From positions 53,403 to 117,402 of the forward strand of contig PABK01000021.1 in the NCBI GenBank assembly GCA_002699145.1: a stretch of DNA of 64,000 bases. The letters are read 5' to 3'. The notes beneath the pieces were generated by a model. The model searched no databases and was not told the origin of the DNA. It was given only the letters and a program-made list of their open reading frames with translations. The translations under genes were made by a program, and so were the position numbers. Origin of the DNA: Halioglobus sp. (lineage in GTDB: Bacteria; Pseudomonadota; Gammaproteobacteria; Pseudomonadales; Halieaceae). Of the stretch, positions 24,135-31,905 are shown piece after piece (the first letter of the stretch is position 1; each line of letters begins with the position of its first letter).

Positions 24135-25666
24135 TGCCGGTAAACACGCTGCACCAACTGAGCGGGCAGCACGCCGCCGAGCGCGGGGACAGCCCCGCCC
24201 TGGCCGACCTGGACTTCCCCGCCCGTCACACCTACGCGCAACTGCACGAGCGCGCCGGACGCCTGGCCGCGGGCTTCGCCGCGCGCGGGGTCGGCGCGGG
24301 CGACCGGGTGCTGTGGCTGGGCCAGAACAGCGGCAAGGTACTGGAGGGCATCCTCGCCTGCGCCGTCCTCGGCGCCATCTTCTGCCCGGTCAACTGGCGC
24401 CAGTCCAACCGCGAACTGGAGTTCGTCATCGACGACCTGCAACCCTCGCTGACGCTGTGGCAGGAAGAGGAAATCGGCGACACCCTGCGCCAGTTGCGCC
24501 AGTTCGATGCGCAGGCTGACAACTGGGTGCTCTGCGACGGCCCCGACAGCGGCTACGAAGCACTGCTGGCGGACACGGCGCCGCCTGCGCCCTCCCCCAC
24601 GGCCCCCGACACACCGGTACTGCTGCTGTACACAGCGGCCTTCGACGGCCGCCCCAACGGTGCGCTGCTCAGCCACCGCGCGGTGCTGGCGCAAAGCCGC
24701 AACTACAGCGCGGTGCGCAAACTCGACGCCGGCGCGCGCTATCTCAATGTCGGCCCGCTGTTCCACGTCGCCACGCTGCTGGAGACCATGGCGACGTTCT
24801 ACTGCGGCGGTCTCAACGTGTTTATCCGCCGCGCCGCGCCCGAGGCCATCTGCAACGCCATCGAGCAGGAACGCTGCAACGGCGCCTTCCTGGTTCCCGC
24901 CACTATCGACGAGGTGGTGGCGTACGCCGCGCAACACGACGTGGACCTGCACAGTCTGGTCGCCCTGCCCGGGCGCGAGGAGTGGAACACCCTGGTCACC
25001 GTGGACGATTCGGACTGGGGACGCACACCCTACGGCTACGGGCAGACCGAAACCTTCGGCTACGCCAGCTACAGCGCCCTTGCCGCGAACGCGACCGGGC
25101 GCATGGGTCGGGCCGCGCCCGGCGTGGAGATTTGCATGCTGGATCACAGCGGCGCGCCACTGGCACCGGGAGAGACCGGCGAGATCGCGGTGCGCGGTGA
25201 GACCGTGATGAATGGCTACTGGCGGCGCGATGAACTGAACCGCGCGCGCCGCGCGGGCGACTGGCACCGCTGCAACGATATCGGACGCATTGAAACGGAC
25301 GGCAGCCTCAGCTTCATCGGCCCCAAGGCGCAGATGATCCGCTCAGGCCAGGAAAACATCTACCCCGCGGAGGTCGAGGCCTGCCTGCGCGAACACGAGG
25401 CCGTGGCCGAGGCCGCTGTCATCGGCATACCGGATGAGCGCTGGGACCAGTCGGTCAAGGCACTGGTGGTGCTGGCCGAGGGCGCGGACTGCGAGGCGCA
25501 GGCGCTGATCGACCACTGCCGCCAGCGCATTGCCTCCTACAAGAAGCCCAAGCAGGTCGAGTTCGTGGCGTCACTGCCGCGCCTGGGTGCGGGTTTCGAC
25601 TACGCCGCGCTGAACCGTGAGTACGGCGGCGGCGGCTACCCGGGCGCAGGCAACGACGCGGACTGA
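24134..25666 (+). CDS. Acyl-CoA synthetase-like protein with altered catalytic motifs
   Basis: A 510-residue adenylate-forming-family protein. A5 (YGYGQTETFGYA) and the GDWHRCNDIGRI hinge region are recognisable, but the phosphate loop reads YTAAFDGRPNGALLSH rather than TSGTTG-PKG, and the C-terminal A10 region (LPRLGAGFDYAALNREY) lacks the Gly-Lys pair that normally supplies the catalytic lysine. It may have lost CoA-ligase activity or act only in binding. ATG 24134 overlaps the amidohydrolase stop (TGATG) with AAGGGG at 7 nt; GTG 24131 is an alternative. Confidence 0.75.
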   Translation: MPVNTLHQLSGQHAAERGDSPALADLDFPARHTYAQLHERAGRLAAGFAARGVGAGDRVLWLGQNSGKVLEGILACAVLGAIFCPVNWRQSNRELEFVIDDLQPSLTLWQEEEIGDTLRQLRQFDAQADNWVLCDGPDSGYEALLADTAPPAPSPTAPDTPVLLLYTAAFDGRPNGALLSHRAVLAQSRNYSAVRKLDAGARYLNVGPLFHVATLLETMATFYCGGLNVFIRRAAPEAICNAIEQERCNGAFLVPATIDEVVAYAAQHDVDLHSLVALPGREEWNTLVTVDDSDWGRTPYGYGQTETFGYASYSALAANATGRMGRAAPGVEICMLDHSGAPLAPGETGEIAVRGETVMNGYWRRDELNRARRAGDWHRCNDIGRIETDGSLSFIGPKAQMIRSGQENIYPAEVEACLREHEAVAEAAVIGIPDERWDQSVKALVVLAEGADCEAQALIDHCRQRIASYKKPKQVEFVASLPRLGAGFDYAALNREYGGGGYPGAGNDAD

Positions 25667-25680
25667 GTCGCGCAGCCGCG

Positions 25681-27096
25681 TCAGGCGGACTGCGCGCGCA
25701 GCAGCTGCAGCCGGGCGACCTTGCCCTGGTCGCCCTGGGCCAGCATGGCGTCGTCCAGCAACAACTCCTGGCGCCGCGCGTAGCGGTAAAAATAGCGAAT
25801 CAGCGGCTCGTCAAACTCCGCCAATCCCTCCTTTACCCGCGCTTCCAGGCGGTAGCGCGCCTCGGCCGCGCCCTGCGGGCGGTACCCGAGAATAGGCGCC
25901 ACCTCGTCCAGTTCCTGTTGTTCGAACAACGGCCCCAGGCGCTGCAACTGCCGCAGGTGCTTGGCCAGGAAGGTGGTGGAGCGCAGGCGGTGCGCCAGGT
26001 ACTCGTCCGGCTGGTGCGGCTGCTGCTCCAGCTCCAGGTCATCGACCAGCGCGTCGTAGAGCCGGTCGACCATGGTCTGCGGCGGCAGGGTGGGCACCTC
26101 CACCACCTCGTCGCGCAGGTCGATATTCATCGCCTCCGCCAGCGCCTCGGCGGTCACGCGCATGAACAGCGCGTTCCACGCCAGGCGCTCGGCGATATCG
26201 GCATGGGGATTCGGGTACAACAGTTCCGGGCCGATCAGCGCCAGCGGCGTGTTCACCAGGCTGCGCACGGTGTAGTAGTAGATCAGCTCCATATCCAGCG
26301 GTGTACCGGAGGCCTCCTCGTACACCTGGAACCGGCGCTGCATATCGCCGAAGGGATAGAGCAGATCGCGCTGGCGAATCTCCGCCAGGTCCTCCATCGG
26401 GCAGCCCCAGTGCGCGTACTCCCAGTCGACAATCGCCGCCACCTTGCCGTCGCGAAAGATAAACTGCCCGGGGCCGGTGTCCCCCTGCACGATGACGGTA
26501 CCGGCCACGCGATCCGGCACGAAGCGCTGCAGCCACTGCAGGGTATAGGTCATGAACGGCTCGGGCTCCTCGATGCTGTCGTAGTGCACCCGCGCCCACA
26601 GTTCGAGATCATGCCAGGCGTGATCCCGCGGGGAATCCGGCACGTGGTAGGACTGCGGGTCGAGGTCCAGGTCCTGCGGCGACAGGCTGTGCAGGCGCGC
26701 CAGCGCGCGCATGAAGTCATCACCCACCCGCTCGCGCTCATCGGCGTCGGCGATATGGTGGAAAAACACCTCGCCCTCGACGTGCTCCTGCAGAATCGCC
26801 TGGTACTCGTCGTTATAGGCCAGGGTATGCGGCACCGGCACGTCGGTATCGTTGAGGCGCCGCAGCAGCTCGTACTCCCGGCTCAGCGGGTAGAACTGGT
26901 TGATCCCGCGGGACACGCCGCGGTCACAGCGCAGGTAGTAGCGCCGCGTGTCCCCCTGTGCGCCCACCGTGATAAACCACGCGGGGCGCCCGCGCCCCTG
27001 CCGCTGCAACCCGCTGATCTCGCCGGGCAACTGCTGCCGCAACCACCCCAGCAAACCCCTGTCCAGGCCGGCATCGGCCTCCGCCTGATCACTCAT
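25681..27096 (-). CDS. Aminoglycoside phosphotransferase-like (APH/ACAD11-type) kinase
   Basis: A 471-residue protein with a protein-kinase-like APH fold: an N-terminal lobe, then the catalytic segment VIVQGDTGPGQFIF (in place of H-G-D-x-x-x-x-N, with Gln for the final Asn) and the metal Asp in AAIVDWEYAHWG. A C-terminal extension of about 150 helical residues follows. Such proteins are common in lipid and steroid catabolic clusters, where they phosphorylate hydroxy-acyl or alcohol substrates, rather than giving antibiotic resistance. It has its own operator (C) 45 bp upstream. Confidence 0.75.
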   Translation of the reverse strand: MSDQAEADAGLDRGLLGWLRQQLPGEISGLQRQGRGRPAWFITVGAQGDTRRYYLRCDRGVSRGINQFYPLSREYELLRRLNDTDVPVPHTLAYNDEYQAILQEHVEGEVFFHHIADADERERVGDDFMRALARLHSLSPQDLDLDPQSYHVPDSPRDHAWHDLELWARVHYDSIEEPEPFMTYTLQWLQRFVPDRVAGTVIVQGDTGPGQFIFRDGKVAAIVDWEYAHWGCPMEDLAEIRQRDLLYPFGDMQRRFQVYEEASGTPLDMELIYYYTVRSLVNTPLALIGPELLYPNPHADIAERLAWNALFMRVTAEALAEAMNIDLRDEVVEVPTLPPQTMVDRLYDALVDDLELEQQPHQPDEYLAHRLRSTTFLAKHLRQLQRLGPLFEQQELDEVAPILGYRPQGAAEARYRLEARVKEGLAEFDEPLIRYFYRYARRQELLLDDAMLAQGDQGKVARLQLLRAQSA

Positions 27097-27135
27097 GCGC
27101 CACTCCAGTCAATCGCTACATCGCGTATGCGGCGA

Positions 27136-27164
27136 AATATACCAAGCGACCGCTTGTTACTCAA
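27136..27164 (-). promoter_or_regulatory. Operator C and core promoter of the phosphotransferase gene
   Basis: On the minus strand: TTGAGT (27164-27159), exact 17-nt spacer, TATATT (27141-27136). The palindrome AACAAGCGGTCGCTTGGT (27158-27141) fills the spacer. Confidence 0.7.
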
Positions 27165-27249
27165 TGCGGCTAGCCAAAGTAATGGATATTCCAACATACA
27201 TGCGCATTAAATCAGCTATAAATCGGACCAAACCAATGAGGCGTCACCG

Positions 27250-27281
27250 TTGACAGGGGATAAACCAAGCATTAGATTGGT
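27250..27281 (+). promoter_or_regulatory. Operator D and core promoter of the TonB receptor gene
   Basis: TTGACA at 27250-27255, 17-nt spacer, TAGATT at 27273-27278. The palindrome ACCAAGCATTAGATTGGT (27264-27281) covers the spacer and -10. A further ACCAA half-site pair lies at about 27226-27236. Start codon 66 bp downstream. Confidence 0.7.
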
Positions 27282-27347
27282 TTTGTGTCGCAAGCACCAT
27301 CACAGGGCAAAACGCCCTCATAACGTTAACCAAGACACTGGAGTTCG

Positions 27348-29639
27348 GTGATGATAAAGACCCGCAATACCTCGCTTTTTCTCTCCTCCCTCGTGGCCTG
27401 CGCCGGCGCCCCGGCCGCGCTCGTGCACAGTCCGCTGACGCAGGCCGCCAACGTTCTCGAAGAGGTGATCGTCACCTCGCGCAAACGGGCGGAATCGCTG
27501 CAGGACGTGCCCATCGCGGTGACCGCTATCACCGAGGACACCATCGCCGAGTTGCGTATCGACAATATCGAGGATGTCGCCGCTCTCGCCCCCAACCTCG
27601 TGGTCAACACCAGTGCGGGCGGCTCGCCATCGGCGGTGGCCTGCATGCGCGGCATGTGCCGCACCAATACGATCATCACCGAGGACCCGATGGTCGGCAC
27701 CTATGTCAATGGCGTCTACCTCGGCAAGGCGGTCGGCTCGCTGGTCGACATCCTCGACCTGGAGCGCATCGAAATCCTGCGCGGCCCCCAGGGCACACTG
27801 TTTGGCAAGAACACCCTGGGCGGCGCCATCAACATGGTCACGGTCAAGCCGGGCCCGGAGTTCGAGGGCAGCGTCAACGCCACCTACGGCAACGAGGGCA
27901 TCGAGCAGTACCGCGCCATGCTCAACGTGCCCCTCACCGATACCCTGGCCGGCAAGGTCAGCTACCTGAACAAACAGATGGACGCGGTCGTGGACAACCC
28001 CATCGGGCCGGACTACGGCAGCACCGACGTACAGGCCGTGGTGGCGGCGCTGCGCTGGCAGCCCAGCGACAGCGTGACCGTCGACTACAGCTACGACTAC
28101 AGCGATACCGGCCAGCTCTCCGGCGCCACCACGCTGAGCTTCGCCAATACACCGGTGTACACGGACCCCAGTAACCCCGAAACCTGCATCTCCGGCTGCA
28201 CCCTGATCGGCTGGGACATCATCGGCGTGGACATCAGCCAGAACGTGACGCCGGAGTTCTCCGACCACTATGTCAGCGACGGCACCAACCACGACCAGGA
28301 CATGGACATCCACGGCCACTCGCTGGTCGCCGCCTGGGATATCTCAGACAACCTGACGCTGAAGTCGATCAGCTCCTTCCGCGACATCAACGTGGACTAC
28401 TGGCTGAGCTACGGCATCCAGATTTTCTACGCCAACCGCACCGTGGACACCCAGAGCTACAGCCAGGAATTCCACCTGCAGGGCCTGGCCATGGACAGCA
28501 AACTCAACTACACCGTCGGCGTGTTCTACTACAGTGAGGAAGGCGAGGAGTACAACTCGCAGGTCATTCCCGGCTTTTTCGCCGACGCCGGCTACGACAC
28601 CGAGGTGGATTCCGACAGCTACGCGGTGTTCGGCGAGGCCACCTATGATATCAACGAGTCCTGGGACGTCACCGTCGGCGCGCGCTACACCTACGAGGAG
28701 CGCTCGGCCGACAAGACGGCGTTTACGCAGCCCGACGACTTCATCTTCGTGGACACGTACAACCAGACCTATCTCGGCTCTACCATGCTGCCGGACGGCA
28801 GCCCGGTCTACTACGAGACCGATATCGACAACGACAGCATTTCGCCGCGCGTGAGCGTCTCCTGGACACCCCGGGATGACACCATGGTCTACGCGACCTA
28901 CTCACGCGGCTACAAGTCCGGCGGTTTCAACGCCGCTGCGCAGTCGCCGGTCTCCTGGGAACCGTTCGACGACGTCACCCTGGACAGCTACGAGATCGGC
29001 GTGAAAGCCACCCTGTGGGGAGGTCGCGCCCAGCTCAACGCCAGCGCCTTCTACTCGAGCGCCGACGACATGCAGGTGCAGGTCAACCGCATCAGCCCCG
29101 CCGGCACCTTCGAGGCGGTGATCACCAACGCCGGCGAGGCCGAGGTGTCGGGCCTGGAACTCGAGGCGTCCGTACTGGTCACCGACAAGTTCGACATCCA
29201 GGCGTCCGTGGGACTGCAGGATGCCGACTTCAGCGAGTACCTGGAAAGTGACGAGGCCGGCAACGAGATCGATGTGTCCGACGACCGCGTGCTGGAGTTC
29301 ACCCCGGACTATACCTACCACGTCGGCCTGCGCTACCAGATCGCCGAAACCAGCTACGGCCAGTGGTCCGCGCGCGCGGATTTCCACGGCGCGGACAACC
29401 ACGACTTCCAGCCGGTGCCCTTCGATGAAGTGGCGGAGAGTGGTTACGACCTGGTCGATGCGCGCCTGGCCCTGGACAACATCCCGGTCGGCTCCGGTTT
29501 CGTCTCCGCATCACTGTGGGGCAAGAACCTGAGCGACGAGTCCTACCGCGTGGGCGGGTTCACCTTCACCGAGGATTTTGGCTTCAACAGCTACGGCCTG
29601 CCGCGCACCTACGGCGTCACCCTCAACTACGACTTCTGA
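27348..29639 (+). CDS. TonB-dependent outer-membrane receptor
   Basis: A 763-residue protein with a signal peptide and a short leader to the TonB box-like EEVIVTSRK. The plug domain has DVPIAVTAI, YVNGVYLGK, LERIEILRGPQGTLFGKN and GGAINMVT; the rest forms the 22-strand barrel (YATYSRGYKSGGFNA near residue 520) with the terminal aromatic YGVTLNYDF. It should import a bulky or hydrophobic ligand. The plug carries unusual cysteine pairs (ACMRGMC, and CISGC in the first loop). Operator D places it in the TetR regulon, so it probably takes up the substrate of the neighbouring catabolic operon rather than iron. Confidence 0.92.
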   Translation: MMIKTRNTSLFLSSLVACAGAPAALVHSPLTQAANVLEEVIVTSRKRAESLQDVPIAVTAITEDTIAELRIDNIEDVAALAPNLVVNTSAGGSPSAVACMRGMCRTNTIITEDPMVGTYVNGVYLGKAVGSLVDILDLERIEILRGPQGTLFGKNTLGGAINMVTVKPGPEFEGSVNATYGNEGIEQYRAMLNVPLTDTLAGKVSYLNKQMDAVVDNPIGPDYGSTDVQAVVAALRWQPSDSVTVDYSYDYSDTGQLSGATTLSFANTPVYTDPSNPETCISGCTLIGWDIIGVDISQNVTPEFSDHYVSDGTNHDQDMDIHGHSLVAAWDISDNLTLKSISSFRDINVDYWLSYGIQIFYANRTVDTQSYSQEFHLQGLAMDSKLNYTVGVFYYSEEGEEYNSQVIPGFFADAGYDTEVDSDSYAVFGEATYDINESWDVTVGARYTYEERSADKTAFTQPDDFIFVDTYNQTYLGSTMLPDGSPVYYETDIDNDSISPRVSVSWTPRDDTMVYATYSRGYKSGGFNAAAQSPVSWEPFDDVTLDSYEIGVKATLWGGRAQLNASAFYSSADDMQVQVNRISPAGTFEAVITNAGEAEVSGLELEASVLVTDKFDIQASVGLQDADFSEYLESDEAGNEIDVSDDRVLEFTPDYTYHVGLRYQIAETSYGQWSARADFHGADNHDFQPVPFDEVAESGYDLVDARLALDNIPVGSGFVSASLWGKNLSDESYRVGGFTFTEDFGFNSYGLPRTYGVTLNYDF

Positions 29640-29646
29640 TCGCCCC

Positions 29647-29675
29647 CGCCGTCACCGGCACAGCCGGTGGCGGCG
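29647..29675 (+). terminator. Strong hairpin downstream of the TonB receptor gene
   Basis: Stem of 13 bp (one mismatch), CGCCGTCACCGGC / GCCGGTGGCGGCG with loop ACA, 7 bp after the stop codon. Only a short T-poor tail follows. Confidence 0.5.
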
Positions 29676-29683
29676 CCCTTCCC

Positions 29684-29739
29684 GACCGGGTCTGCCTGAC
29701 CGGGTCTGCCCGACCGGGTCTGCCTGACAGGACCTTCCC
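29684..29739. repeat. 14-bp tandem repeat
   Basis: Three near-identical copies of GACCGGGTCTGCCY (29684, 29698, 29712) and a degenerate fourth copy at 29726. Lies between the TonB receptor terminator and the convergent TetR gene. Confidence 0.8.
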
Positions 29740-29776
29740 GACCAGTTCGTCAGCGTGATTACGCCTGCAGAAACAA

Positions 29777-30382
29777 CTACGGCGTGATGCCGTTGAACAG
29801 CACCTCCAGCTGGCTCGCCGCCACCTGCTCCGGCGCATAGCGCCTGCCAGGGCGGTACCAGGAGATGGTGGACGAGATCACGTCCATGATGATGCGCAGG
29901 ACCAGGTTGAGGTCCAGGTCCTGGCGGAACTCGCCGCTGCGCACGCCTTCCTGCAGCACGCCAAACCAGATGCGTTCCACTTCCAGCATCACCTCGTTGA
30001 CGTAGGCGAACTCCGGATTGCGGTTGAGGAACTTGCGCTCGTGCATGATGACGGTCAGTTCCCTGGTGTTTTCCATCGACGCCAGCGATCCCGCGGTCAC
30101 CAGTTGCTTCAGGGTCTCGGTGGCGCCACCGCCCCCGGACACCACCTCTTCGTACAGCGGCACCAGTTTGTCGACGAAGCGGTGCAGGAGCACGTCGAGC
30201 ATCTCCTCCTTGGACTTGAAGTGGTGGTAGAGACTTCCGGAGAGGATACCGGCGGCTTCGCCGATTTCGCGGATGGAGGTCGCCTCGAAACCCTTGCGTG
30301 CGAACAGGTCCGCTGCCACGGCGAGGATCTCCTCGCGGCGGTTGCTGGGGCCGCGCCCCTTGCGCTTTGCCGGATTAGCCAA
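29777..30382 (-). CDS. TetR-family repressor, KstR2-like; probable regulator of the 11.9-31.7 kb cluster
   Basis: A 201-residue TetR protein. The HTH lies in GFEATSIREIGEAAGILSGS followed by LYHHFKSKEEM. The C-terminal WYRPGRRYAPEQVA and the closing NGIT strongly recall KstR2, the repressor of steroid ring C/D catabolism in actinobacteria (from memory, not computed). The start is TTG 30382, with AGGGAG 9 nt upstream; a longer frame has no better start and runs through its own promoter. Operator E lies in that promoter, so it is probably autoregulated. The same palindrome occurs at five other promoters nearby. The ligand is likely an acyl-CoA intermediate, by analogy. Confidence 0.85.
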   Translation of the reverse strand: MANPAKRKGRGPSNRREEILAVAADLFARKGFEATSIREIGEAAGILSGSLYHHFKSKEEMLDVLLHRFVDKLVPLYEEVVSGGGGATETLKQLVTAGSLASMENTRELTVIMHERKFLNRNPEFAYVNEVMLEVERIWFGVLQEGVRSGEFRQDLDLNLVLRIIMDVISSTISWYRPGRRYAPEQVAASQLEVLFNGITP

Positions 30383-30413
30383 TGCCCTGTTCTCCCTTCG
30401 ACATACTCCGCCT

Positions 30414-30442
30414 ATGCTATCCAATCGCCCGCTTGGCTTCAA
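30414..30442 (-). promoter_or_regulatory. Operator E and core promoter of the TetR gene
   Basis: On the minus strand: TTGAAG (30442-30437), 17-nt spacer, TAGCAT (30419-30414). The palindrome GCCAAGCGGGCGATTGGA (30437-30420) fills the spacer. Confidence 0.65.
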
Positions 30443-30542
30443 ACCGCGAACACGCCACCACCTCATGCGGCAACGGCGCGCAAAACCGCGCCATTGCGAG
30501 ACAGTGCGATCAATGACGAAGCTCGCCACCGGTAAAAATTAA

Positions 30543-30560
30543 ACCAAGCGATTGCTTGAT
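30543..30560 (+). promoter_or_regulatory. Operator F upstream of the serine hydrolase gene
   Basis: ACCAAGCGATTGCTTGAT, a near-perfect copy of the operator palindrome, 18 bp before the start codon at 30579. No clear -35/-10 pair could be placed around it. Confidence 0.6.
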
Positions 30561-30578
30561 TTTGAGACAGGCTCTAGT

Positions 30579-31727
30579 ATGTCTGCCGTGAACAATACAC
30601 CCGACAGGCACAACACGCTGATCAGCGGCCACTGCGACGCACGCTTTGACGCCGTGCGCGAATGCTTCCAGGCCAGCTTCGAGCAGGACTCGCCGCGTGA
30701 AACCGGCGCCGCGGTGGCGGCCTGTGTCGATGGCCACTGGGTCCTCGACCTGTGGGGCGGCTGTGCGGACAGCGCGAGCGGCCGGCCCTGGCAGCGCGAC
30801 ACCGTGAACTGCGTGTTCTCCTGCACCAAGGGCGTACTCGCGCTGCTGGCGGCCAGGCTGGTGGACCAGGGCCGCCTCGACTATGAACAGCCGGTGGCCG
30901 CGTACTGGCCGGCATTCGCCGCCCACGGCAAGGGAGAGCTGAGCGTGGCGCAGTTGCTCAGCCACCAGGCCGGCCTGCCCCTGTACCCCGACACCTTGTC
31001 GGCCGCCGAGTTGTGCGACTGGCGCGGCAGCGCGCAGGCGCTGGCCGCGGCAGCGCCGGCCTGGACGCCCGGCAGCCGACACGGCTACCACGCCCTGAGC
31101 TGGGGCAACCTGGTCGGCACGCTGCTGGAGCGCGCCGGTGAGCGGCCGCTGCCGGAACTCCTGCAGGCGCAGCTGTGCGCACCACTGGGCGTGAACTTCC
31201 AGCTCGGCACCGGGGGTATCGCCGCGTCATCGGTCGCCAGGCTGGATGCGCCGGGTATTGCCGGCCAGCCGCGGACGATGCCCGACGCAGACAGGCAGGC
31301 ATTGTTGCTGACGCCCGCAGTGGCCGATAGCGACGCCTGGCGCCGGGCGACCTGGCCGGGCGCAGGCGGTTTCTGCACCGCGCGCGACCTGGCTGCACTG
31401 TACCAGGCCGCCCTGGATCGACGCGACCCGCTGCTGCAAACCGACACCCTGCACGAGGCCACGCGCACACGCTGCAGCGGCCGCGACGCGGTGCTCGGCC
31501 AGCACACCGCCTTCGCCGCCGGCTTCCAGCGCCCCACCGACGAGGTAACGCCCGGCCACCCTGGCTGCGACGAGACCTGGGGTCACCGCGGCATCTTCGG
31601 CTCCACTGCCTTTGCCGACCCGCGCAACGGGGTGGCTTTCGCCTACACGATGAACCGCTGCGCCGACCCGCTGGGTGACGAACGCACACTGCGCCTGACC
31701 GGGGAGCTGTACGACTGCCTGCGCTGA
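30579..31727 (+). CDS. Beta-lactamase-fold serine hydrolase/esterase
   Basis: A 382-residue protein of the class C beta-lactamase/EstB esterase group. The nucleophile is in SCTKG (SxxK), the catalytic Tyr in YHALSWGN, and WGHRGIFGS near the C-terminus takes the place of the KTG motif. No signal peptide is visible, so it is probably a cytoplasmic esterase or lactonase. The start at ATG 30579 lies 18 bp after operator F. It belongs to the TetR regulon and may hydrolyse an ester or lactone made by the LLM monooxygenases (inference). Confidence 0.85.
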   Translation: MSAVNNTPDRHNTLISGHCDARFDAVRECFQASFEQDSPRETGAAVAACVDGHWVLDLWGGCADSASGRPWQRDTVNCVFSCTKGVLALLAARLVDQGRLDYEQPVAAYWPAFAAHGKGELSVAQLLSHQAGLPLYPDTLSAAELCDWRGSAQALAAAAPAWTPGSRHGYHALSWGNLVGTLLERAGERPLPELLQAQLCAPLGVNFQLGTGGIAASSVARLDAPGIAGQPRTMPDADRQALLLTPAVADSDAWRRATWPGAGGFCTARDLAALYQAALDRRDPLLQTDTLHEATRTRCSGRDAVLGQHTAFAAGFQRPTDEVTPGHPGCDETWGHRGIFGSTAFADPRNGVAFAYTMNRCADPLGDERTLRLTGELYDCLR

Positions 31728-31905
31728 GCGCCGACGGCAGGTCCGACCAGCACAGCGGCCACTGCCAGACCCGCTCCCGGCAGGCGCAGGTGCAGCTTGC
31801 CGGCAACGCTTTCTCTTCCCCCGAATTCGATGGTATACAGGGTGCCTGAGCGGCAGGCGCGCCGCGCGCGATGCGCCGCCGAGGAATACCGACAGGGGAA
31901 CCCCG

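Noticed and set aside
25681..27096. Aminoglycoside resistance gene
   Set aside because: Only the general APH fold is shared; catalytic loop differs, the protein is much longer, and the context is catabolic.
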